From contig CAZNWO010000203.1 of NCBI GenBank assembly GCA_964576585.1, positions 1 to 5,283 on the forward strand: 5,283 nucleotides of DNA, read 5' to 3'. The DNA comes from GCA-2730975 sp964576585 (GTDB lineage Bacteria > Verrucomicrobiota > Verrucomicrobiia > Opitutales > Seribacteraceae). Positions 1-5,283 of this stretch are shown here, one piece after another. The position numbers were made by a program, and so were the translations under genes. Positions within the stretch are counted from its first letter, which is position 1. Each line of letters opens with the position of its first letter. Below the pieces are notes generated by a model. The model was not told the origin of the DNA, did no database searches, and was given only the letters and a program-made list of their open reading frames with translations.

Positions 1-1649
1 GCGGTGATGGAAGGATCGGCGGCCCGGTTGGGCTTTATCGGGCAGTTGACGTTGTCCGCAGGAGCAACCTTCTTTTTCATGGCCATCTCGTTGCCATCCT
101 TCTTCTTGTTACCTCCGTTAACGTTGCTGAGAAGCTCTGAAAGCAGTTCCTCACCCGACATGGCGGAATAGCGAACGAATCTCTCGTATTCCATGGGCTC
201 GCCCTTAACCTTACGGTTATCCACGTCGGGATAGGTGAGAACCAAGAGGGAGTCCCAAATTTGCTCGGCCGTCAAGCGGTCGAGAATTGGGCCGGGATAC
301 AGGTAAGGAACTTCGGAGGACAAGCTGAATTGCTGCTTGGGGGCAGCTCGATGAAAAATCTTGGTGTTATAAAGGACTCGCAAGAATTCCTTGATGTCGT
401 AGTCGAGGGCATACATCAACTTCTCGAGATACACCAAGAGTTCGGGATTAGAGGCCGTGGTGTCGTCCATCATGTTGTCGACAGGCTCGATCAACCCGAT
501 ACCCATGACTTCCTTCCAAAGTCTGTTGGCGATCACGGTGGTAAACCTGGGATTAGCGTCCGAGGCAAGCCAGTTGGCATAGGATTCACGAGAGGCGATT
601 TCCTTAAGGTCTTGGTCAAGCTCTACGGCGAGCCCGAAGATGGTCTTGGCCTGGACTTGCTCGTTGGGCTTGGCGTTGTCGTACTGGTAGTCCTTGGGCA
701 AGCGGATCTTGCCTTCGCCCTTGCTGTCCAAGCCGAACTGGAGAATATCACGAATCATCCGGGAGGAACGGCGGATTTTTCCGTCTTCGTCGTCCTGTTC
801 GCGGACAAGCTTATTGAAGGAGGCCAGGTTTTCCGTTCCCTTTTTCCGGCGTAAGTCACCCACCCCATGGGTAAATGCAGACATCTCGTAGAACTGCTTC
901 TGAGTCCACCTGTCGAAGGGGTGATCATGGCATTGGGCGCATTCCAAGCTGGTTCCCAGGAAGATGCGGACCGTGTTGGCCATGTTGTCCAAGGGCATGC
1001 CCCTGTCGCGGAAATAGTAGCCGACTGCACCATTGCCTTTCTCCCAGACGGGACCACTCGAGGAGATAAGATCACGCACGAAATGATCATACGGCTTGTT
1101 TGCTCGGATGAAGTCCTTGATGAAGGTGACGTAAGGCTTGCCCGTTTGCCCTGAAGCTCCTTGCATCCGATCCTTGGCACGCAGGATGTCCGCCCAAAAG
1201 TGAAACCAATTGCTGACGTAGCCCTCGGAAGCCAACAGCTTGTCGACCAACTGACGTCGCTTTTTGGTTCGGTCCCGATTATCAAGAAACTCGTTAACCT
1301 CGTCGAGGGAAGGAATGCGACCCACGATCTTGAGATAAGCCCGGCGAAGGAAGGTCTCGTCGTCAATGGTCGGATTGGGTCGGGAGTTGTACTTGCGAAG
1401 CTGTTGCTCGACAAGGCTGTCTGCTCCCTGAGCCAACTGCAGGAGCTGTCGCTCAGGAAGAGGACGCTGCATCTTGGGAATCTCCTCCCGGACAGGAGCA
1501 AAATTATTTTTAACGAAGGCCCTATCCTTATCGCAGAGGATGTCTGTCTTAAATCGGAAAAGCTGGTGGTCGTCTGCACGCTTGAAGAGAAGATAGTCCC
1601 CAAAATTCTTTACCACCTCCCCTTCTATCTTTTCCCCCGTAATGGAAGT
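1..1649 (-). CDS. DUF1549/DUF1553 (PSCyt2-PSD1) domain protein, partial at both ends
   Basis: Reading the minus strand from the gap to the left edge gives 549 codons with no stop. The first ~50 residues (1503-1649) resemble an SHD1-like small beta domain: a GEKIEGEVV strand, then a KRADDHQLFRF strand, then ILCDKDRAFVKNN, comparable to the 'LseeDqayv' ending of SHD1. DUF1549 follows, with DETFLRRAYLKIVGRIPS at about 1315-1370 and HFWADILRAKD near 1166-1202. It ends in the haem-type motif CAQCHDHPFDRW (906-941). DUF1553 begins near 555 (NPRFTTVIANRLWKEVMG) and includes RLTAEQIWDS (249-278). A lysine-rich linker lies at about 64-120. The usual C-terminal end of DUF1553 is off the left edge, and the start and any signal peptide lie in the N-gap. 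Members of this family are large exported proteins, abundant in Planctomycetes and Verrucomicrobia. They are usually next to a DUF1501 gene, which would be expected further left. Their biochemical role is not established; haem binding is inferred from CxxCH only. Confidence 0.93.
927..941 (-). other. CxxCH haem-binding-type motif (CAQCH) in the DUF1549 domain
   Basis: The minus-strand codons read C-A-Q-C-H, followed directly by D-H-P-F-D-R-W down to base 906. This block is the signature of DUF1549 (PSCyt2) proteins. CxxCH is the classical covalent c-type haem attachment site. Whether DUF1549 proteins actually carry haem here is inference. Confidence 0.85.
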
Positions 1650-1749
1650 NNNNNNNNNNNNNNNNNNNNNNNNNNNNNNNNNNNNNNNNNNNNNNNNNNN
1701 NNNNNNNNNNNNNNNNNNNNNNNNNNNNNNNNNNNNNNNNNNNNNNNNN
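1650..1749. other. Assembly gap (100 Ns)
   Basis: There are exactly 100 undetermined bases, the standard placeholder for a scaffold gap of unknown length. The gap removes the 5' end of the DUF1549/1553 gene. What is missing from that gene is probably only a signal peptide and the first strand or two of the SHD1-like domain. The true gap could therefore be about placeholder size, but an additional gene cannot be excluded. Between the gap and the stop codon of the 307-residue gene only 15 bases remain (1750-1764), with no visible signal. Confidence 0.98.
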
Positions 1750-1764
1750 GGGGAAGCTTGGAAA

Positions 1765-2688
1765 CTAAATGTTTTTTTCCATTTCCCGATCAATCAACTC
1801 CTTGATCGTTTCAATCGCCAAACCAACCTCCATTCTGACGTCGCTGCCTTTCCTGACAACTTTCTGGCTTTCGAGAATTTCGGCAAGGAAGGGTTTCGAT
1901 TCCTTTCCTAGAGCCGCCATTGCCATCATGCCGCGCGCCATGTTCTCAAGTTGAATTGCGGTCTCTTCGTTGTCGGCCTTGACGATTGCGACGACTTTGA
2001 GTTCTCCGGCACTTTCGCCCATTGCCACTCCAGCGGATCGCACCTTCTTCGCCATGGCCCCGCCCCGTCTTTCGAGGTCGTGAAACTTGGACGCTTTGCT
2101 CACGTTTACGTAAGAGATAAAACCGGGTTTCTTCAAGATTACCTTAAGCTCGTCGAGCAAGCCGATTGGAGCACGGGAGGCAGCCTTGCCTTTCGCCAAC
2201 CTTATCCCTTGCGAAACATAGCTGGAATCCGGTCCTGCAACCACTGTATCCTTCTTGATGACGGAAAACGCCATGGGATGCCGTCGATCTGGGTTTAGGG
2301 TATGAACCTTGCTCTTTCCAACGGTGGTCGTTTCGAAGGTTTCGTTCTTCTTGGCGAAGGCCACAAGCTTCTGTTCATTGAGGCCCCCCTTCATGATGGC
2401 GGTGCCTTTCTTATGCTCACCACTGCCGAACATGGTTAGGTTTGCGAAGGCCATCGGGTCCAGTCCGACCTTGTGTGCCATGCTAGTGAGGCGCTCCATT
2501 GCGCCGGGCTTTGCATCCAACTCCTCAAGGATGAACGATCCGATGGTCGATTTCCTGGCGGCGTCGAAGTCTACGTGCATCAACCAGTTCGCTTCATCAG
2601 AAACTTGCGAAAGGTCCAAGGGCTTTCCATGAATTCCTGCAGCTGACGTTAAGACTAGAATTAGAGCGGTGATTGTCTTTGCATTCAT
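1765..2688 (-). CDS. Exported hypothetical protein of Verrucomicrobia/Planctomycetes type (307 aa)
   Basis: Complete frame from ATG (2688) to TAG (1765-1767). The N-terminus has a short basic start and a hydrophobic core (ITALILVLTSAAG), a convincing Sec signal peptide ending around residues 17-22, so the product is probably periplasmic or surface-exposed. I cannot name the family. From memory, the layout resembles a conserved uncharacterised group: an early 'ANWLMHVDFDAARKS' strand, a 'DPMAFANLTMFGSG' segment near residues 77-90, a 'GLNEQKLVAFAKKN' helix near 102-115, then 'SKVHTLN', 'SVIKKDTVVAGPD' and a second half with 'ISYVNVSKASKF' and a long amphipathic region (~205-290). The two halves look like related alpha/beta repeats. 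There are no cysteines, CxxCH motifs or obvious catalytic residues. An AGGGGA-like site ends 10 bases before the ATG. It is co-directional with, and upstream of, the DUF1549/1553 gene, so co-transcription is plausible. Existence as a gene is secure; function is unknown. Confidence 0.9.
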   Translation of the reverse strand: MNAKTITALILVLTSAAGIHGKPLDLSQVSDEANWLMHVDFDAARKSTIGSFILEELDAKPGAMERLTSMAHKVGLDPMAFANLTMFGSGEHKKGTAIMKGGLNEQKLVAFAKKNETFETTTVGKSKVHTLNPDRRHPMAFSVIKKDTVVAGPDSSYVSQGIRLAKGKAASRAPIGLLDELKVILKKPGFISYVNVSKASKFHDLERRGGAMAKKVRSAGVAMGESAGELKVVAIVKADNEETAIQLENMARGMMAMAALGKESKPFLAEILESQKVVRKGSDVRMEVGLAIETIKELIDREMEKNI

Positions 2689-2801
2689 TTTTGTGATTTC
2701 CCCTTTGAATTCAGTAATTTGAAGATGGTTTACTCTTAATTACAGTCCAAATGCTCGAAAGGTTACGTAAGTTTCATTATTTAAACGCAGGAAGCGAGGC
2801 T
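2689..2801 (-). promoter_or_regulatory. AT-rich intergenic spacer, possible promoter of the 307-aa gene
   Basis: This 113-base spacer between two co-directional genes is clearly richer in A and T than either flank. That, and its length, suggest a separate promoter for the 307-residue gene rather than tight coupling to the receptor gene. I found no good sigma-70 pair. The best is TTGGAC followed 17 bases later by CATCTT on the minus strand, which is weak at the -10. The spacer contains the 8-base palindrome TTACGTAA (2763-2770), whose significance is unclear. Confidence 0.3.
2699..2706 (-). promoter_or_regulatory. Shine-Dalgarno-like site of the 307-aa gene
   Basis: On the minus strand AAAGGGGA lies 10 bases before the ATG at 2688. 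The purine-rich GGGG core fits a ribosome binding site, at slightly longer than ideal spacing. It supports the ATG at 2688 as the true start. Confidence 0.5.
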
Positions 2802-2803
2802 TC
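2791..2803 (-). terminator. Short hairpin at the end of the receptor gene, weak terminator candidate
   Basis: GAAGC-GAG-GCTTC is a perfect 5-base inverted repeat with a 3-base loop, overlapping the TGA stop of the receptor gene (2802-2804). On the minus strand it is followed by CTGCGTTTAAATAAT, which has only a TTT run and no true U-tract. It may slow or protect transcript ends, but it does not meet the usual criteria for an intrinsic terminator. Confidence 0.22.
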
Positions 2804-4778
2804 AGAAGGAAAAGACGGACGAAAGAAACCAGTTGCGAGGCTCGCCGAGGTAAACCACTCCATCCGAGCTTCGACGAGTCTCGATCTCCTCGTCGAATAG
2901 GTTTCGCACACCGAGAATGATCCGAGAATCCTTTGCAAATTTGCGTGAAAGGGAAAAATTGATGGCGTGAAAGCCGTTCAGCGTTCGGAAGTTGCGCAAA
3001 TCGTCAAATCGCCCGGACTCCCAGAAGGACTCCAACCGCAGCTCCCATGGCTCAGGTTCCCACATCAGAGTCGAGACGATGCGATTCTCGGGAACCTGAG
3101 GAAAACGATTGCCCGCTAGGCCCGAGTTCTCGGGGCATTCGAGGATTTCGACCTCAGAACGAATTCCCGCAACGCGAAGGGAAAGAGCGTCTGAAAGAAA
3201 ATATCGGGCGCTCACTTCAATTCCCCTGCTCCGAGATTCCTTCACGTTGCGTCTAGTCGCATTGTTCTCCTGCCCTAGAGCGGGGTTCGATACGTTTGCA
3301 ACCGAATCAAACAAGACATCATGGAAAAGCGTGCAGGAGATGGAGAAGTCGTCCATCGGATCCCAACTTAACCCGAGTTCCCCACCCGTGGAGCGCTCGG
3401 TCTCGAGGCTGGAATTGGCAGCGACGGAAAAGTCTCCGACGCGATAATCCCTGTAAAGCTCGTTCAAGTTCGGCCGACGCACCTCGGAACGAAACTTCAC
3501 CCATCCCGACAGAGACTCATTCATCGAACCGGAAAGCCCTAGGGAGCCCCCGAACTCGAATTCCTTTCGATCGGGCAAGGCACCGTTGTTCGCCTTCCAG
3601 CCCATTCGGCTTGCTTCGTCGTCAAAAAACCAAGAACCCTTCCCAATGGCGATCAGGCTCCAGTCTTCGGCGATGCCGAGCTGATCGGACAAGGAAAGCC
3701 CAAGGTAATCTTGTCGACCACCCGCGTTGCGGTCACCCGAAAAGGCATGGGTTTCATGGGTACGACCTTCTCGTCTCCGACCGAGTACCGACAATCCGAT
3801 CTCATGCTCGCCGGCTTCCCAGACGTCGCCTGCAAGGAAGCCTAGGGAAGAAGATGGTACGGAAAATTGGTCCAGGATCACACTCTCGGAGGCTCGATTG
3901 TCCGCGATCATGGGGAAAACGCTGGAAAAATCCCTTTCCTGCCCGAATACGGAGGCGTGCAGGGCACCCTCGCGCCAGCCAAGAGACCAATCCACGCCGT
4001 CTCCACGGTTGCGCGATAGAGGGGTGCCGTTTCCCCGATGCTCGTCGAACCCGGCGAAGGACATCGCGAAGGAACCCGAAGGGAAGGCACGTTCAAGCGA
4101 GAAGCGACCCGACTTCATTCGGCTCCACACCTTCTCGTCCACGAGACCTCGCTGGGCAGACCTGATCACGGGATGACCCGCAAAGTCCTCGTACTTGAAG
4201 CTTCCGCGAGACTGCCAAGGACTTTCGGGAGAGGAAAAGCCGGCAAAACCCTCCCCAGAAAGGCCTCGTACGTCACCCCCCGAAAGACCGAGGGAGCCGA
4301 CCGAATCTCCGGAAAGTCTACGACTCCTCAAATCGATACCGGGTGCAGTGTAACCGAAGGCATTGGGCGATCCCAGTCGAACGCTCTCAAGCTCTCCGAG
4401 CGAGAAACGATTCCAACGCATCCAGTCCCCGAATGGATCGTTCATAGGAATCCCGTCCAGAAAGACGAGGGAACGAGAGACTCCGCTAGCTCCCATTCCG
4501 CGGAGGGAAACTCCCTGACTTGTCGGGTGAGCGATCCCCGATCCCGACCTCCGGAAAGTCGAGAAACCGGGGTATGAACGCAAAAGAGTATCCAGATGCA
4601 GCCCACGGGAGGCGTCGAGGTCCTCTCGATCGTAGGCTCGGGACCACCCTGCCCCGACTGCGGGCGACTTGCCCCGCAGAACCTGCAGGGGCTCCAACTC
4701 GCCTTCCTGAGCGCAAGCAAGGCAAATGGGAGTAAGGATATAAGGCAGTCGAGAAATCACCTTGGGAAAAGGTCGCAA
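2802..4778 (-). CDS. TonB-dependent outer-membrane receptor (658 aa)
   Basis: Outer-membrane active-transport barrel driven by TonB-ExbBD; the substrate cannot be told from sequence. A signal peptide covers residues ~1-23 (hydrophobic YILTPICLACA, cleavage likely before QEGE). A TonB-box-like stretch, LEPLQVLRG, follows at 28-36. The plug domain spans roughly 45-155 and contains LLRSYPGFSTFRRSG (65-79), GVSLRGMGASGVSRSLVFLDG (89-109) and IPMNDPFGDW (110-119), which is highly characteristic. The rest is a beta-barrel with many aromatic-flanked strands, PNLNELYRDYRVGDF late in the barrel, a GVRNLFDEE motif near the end and a terminal phenylalanine, as expected for BAM-dependent insertion. The length is within the family range, towards the short end. 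The start is TTG at 4778, with an in-frame TAA two codons upstream; GTG at 4760 (VISRLPYIL) is an alternative that still leaves a signal peptide. The end of the plug departs from the usual YGxxAxGGVI pattern. The gene is divergent from the cytochrome gene. Confidence 0.93.
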   Translation of the reverse strand: MRPFPKVISRLPYILTPICLACAQEGELEPLQVLRGKSPAVGAGWSRAYDREDLDASRGLHLDTLLRSYPGFSTFRRSGSGIAHPTSQGVSLRGMGASGVSRSLVFLDGIPMNDPFGDWMRWNRFSLGELESVRLGSPNAFGYTAPGIDLRSRRLSGDSVGSLGLSGGDVRGLSGEGFAGFSSPESPWQSRGSFKYEDFAGHPVIRSAQRGLVDEKVWSRMKSGRFSLERAFPSGSFAMSFAGFDEHRGNGTPLSRNRGDGVDWSLGWREGALHASVFGQERDFSSVFPMIADNRASESVILDQFSVPSSSLGFLAGDVWEAGEHEIGLSVLGRRREGRTHETHAFSGDRNAGGRQDYLGLSLSDQLGIAEDWSLIAIGKGSWFFDDEASRMGWKANNGALPDRKEFEFGGSLGLSGSMNESLSGWVKFRSEVRRPNLNELYRDYRVGDFSVAANSSLETERSTGGELGLSWDPMDDFSISCTLFHDVLFDSVANVSNPALGQENNATRRNVKESRSRGIEVSARYFLSDALSLRVAGIRSEVEILECPENSGLAGNRFPQVPENRIVSTLMWEPEPWELRLESFWESGRFDDLRNFRTLNGFHAINFSLSRKFAKDSRIILGVRNLFDEEIETRRSSDGVVYLGEPRNWFLSSVFSF

Positions 4779-4936
4779 GGTTTAGCCCACGCAAAACGCG
4801 GGAATGAGAAGAGAATTTGCTTCCGGAAAAAGCGACGCATGAGTCAGGGTTCCAGATGTCCGTAGATGGAGCATTAAGCTGCGTTCGGCAAGCTCGTGTT
4901 GCAAAAGTCGGATGAACTCCTAATGTAGAAACCCTT
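4779..4936. promoter_or_regulatory. Divergent intergenic region between receptor and cytochrome genes
   Basis: These 158 bases separate two outward-facing genes and must hold both promoters if each is transcribed from here. No strong sigma-70 pair is visible. For the rightward gene the best candidate is TTGCAA (4899-4904), 16 bases, then TAATGT (4921-4926), which would leave almost no leader before the GTG at 4937. I see no riboswitch-like conserved core and no clear Shine-Dalgarno site for either gene. Confidence 0.4.
4877..4894. other. Imperfect inverted repeat in the divergent promoter region
   Basis: AGCTGC (4877-4882) and GC-A-AGCT (4888-4894) form a 6-base-pair stem with one bulged A and a GTTCG loop. 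It could be a small RNA hairpin in the receptor leader or a DNA operator, but arms this short occur often by chance. Confidence 0.2.
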
Positions 4937-5283
4937 GTGAAAATTCGAGGAACAGCATTTCTCAAGGCTCCAGCAACCACGGCAAGCGCTTGCTGCTGGA
5001 TGCTGCTTGCGCAATTCGGTTGCGGAGGCGGAGAACAGAAAGACGGTAAGGAATACTCGGGCATCTCGGCTTTGGGCAACGCCCGGGCGGACGAGTACGT
5101 CGGCTCGGCAAGCTGCATCGATTGCCATCAGGAGGAACACGGCAAGTGGAAGGGCTCGCATCACTTCCACGCCATGGAAAAGCCATCTCCGGAAACCGTC
5201 CGAGCCGACTTCAACGGCTCCACCTTCGAGCGTTACGGAGTGGTCTCCCGCTTCTTCCGCGAGGGTGAGAAATACCTTGTTGA
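4937..5283 (+). CDS. CxxCH (c-type) cytochrome lipoprotein, N-terminal part
   Basis: 115 codons are visible before the right edge. The start is taken as GTG 4937, the first start codon after the in-frame TGA at 4913. It gives a basic N-terminus (MKIRGTAFLK) and a hydrophobic stretch (ACCWMLLAQFG) ending at Cys29. ATG 5000 would leave no signal peptide. Cys29 followed by GGGEQKDGK looks like a lipoprotein modification site with a flexible tether, though QFGC is a poor lipobox. The mature part has EYVGSASCIDCHQEEH, with haem motif C60-x-x-C63-H64, then W71-K-G-S-H75-H76-x-H78, ADFNGSTFERYGVVSRFF and GEKYLV. From memory this is typical of multihaem c-type cytochromes, often with C-terminal TPR repeats, common in Verrucomicrobia and Planctomycetes. 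More CxxCH motifs are expected beyond the edge. Likely role: periplasmic electron transfer; partner unknown. No clear ribosome binding site is seen. Confidence 0.85.
   Translation, partial: MKIRGTAFLKAPATTASACCWMLLAQFGCGGGEQKDGKEYSGISALGNARADEYVGSASCIDCHQEEHGKWKGSHHFHAMEKPSPETVRADFNGSTFERYGVVSRFFREGEKYLV
5114..5128 (+). other. CxxCH haem attachment motif (CIDCH)
   Basis: The codons read C-I-D-C-H in the frame of the cytochrome gene, preceded by YVGSAS and followed by QEEHGKWKGSHH. The tryptophan and clustered histidines downstream fit supply of axial haem ligands in multihaem cytochromes of this type. Confidence 0.85.

Noticed and set aside
261..854. Open plus-strand frame of 197 codons, and another at 1161-1805
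   Set aside because: Both lie antisense to the DUF1549/1553 gene, whose minus-strand frame shows family motifs throughout. Their translations show no recognisable domain, and the second runs through the N-gap.
755..1603. Open minus-strand frame of 282 codons
   Set aside because: It is an alternative frame of the DUF1549/1553 gene on the same strand, with a Ser/Arg-rich composition typical of an out-of-frame shadow. The true frame carries CAQCHDHPFDRW.
2763..2770. Palindrome TTACGTAA in the spacer, with a similar TTTACGTAA near 2105
   Set aside because: An 8-base palindrome is easily found by chance in AT-rich DNA, and the second copy is inside coding sequence with no partner structure.
3296..4165. 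Open plus-strand frame of 289 codons, and another at 4038-4577
   Set aside because: They are antisense to the TonB receptor, very rich in Arg, Pro and Ser, with no domain signature.
4788..4804. CCCACGC-AAAA-CGCGGG imperfect dyad near the receptor start
   Set aside because: The arms do not pair cleanly and need several unpaired bases, so this is not supported as a hairpin or operator.
4486..5118. Open minus-strand frame of 210 codons spanning the divergent intergenic region
   Set aside because: It overlaps the receptor N-terminus in another frame and runs antisense to the cytochrome start. Its composition is low-complexity and it has no motifs.
1..5283. CRISPR arrays, tRNA or rRNA genes, insertion sequences, defence or toxin-antitoxin genes
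   Set aside because: I saw no spaced direct repeats, no tRNA-like cloverleaf, no transposase or integrase motifs and no known defence domains in either strand.

Overview
The window looks like a scaffold piece from a Verrucomicrobia-type bacterium, or a close relative in the Planctomycetes-Verrucomicrobia group. The lineage is inferred from three things. There is a DUF1549/DUF1553 (PSCyt2/PSD1) protein with the hallmark CxxCHDHPFDRW motif. There is a secreted 307-residue protein of a type I associate with such loci. There is a CxxCH cytochrome lipoprotein of the 'YVGS-CxxCH ... WKGSHH' kind. No rRNA or tRNA gene is present to fix the lineage further.

Layout from left to right. Bases 1-1649 hold one long minus-strand reading frame, open at both ends (549 codons visible). 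It has an SHD1-like N-terminal segment, DUF1549 with a haem-type CAQCH motif, and most of DUF1553. Its start lies inside a run of exactly 100 Ns (1650-1749), which is a conventional scaffold-gap placeholder, and its 3' end is off the left edge. Next, also on the minus strand, is a complete 307-residue exported protein (1765-2688). After a 113-base AT-rich spacer comes a complete TonB-dependent outer-membrane receptor (2802-4778, minus). A 158-base divergent intergenic region (4779-4936) separates it from the start of a plus-strand CxxCH cytochrome lipoprotein (4937 onward), which runs off the right edge.

How the genes may work together: every visible product is predicted to be exported (inner-membrane-anchored, periplasmic or outer membrane), and two carry CxxCH motifs. 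The 307-residue protein probably belongs with the DUF1549/1553 gene downstream of it. The receptor could be co-directional by chance or part of the same transcription unit. The cytochrome is transcribed away from the rest. I see no transposase, integrase, CRISPR array, toxin-antitoxin pair or recognised defence system. The window reads as ordinary chromosomal cell-envelope content, and no clearly undescribed system stands out. The most useful leads are the uncharacterised 307-residue protein, the SHD1-like fusion on the DUF1549 protein and the atypical plug domain of the receptor.
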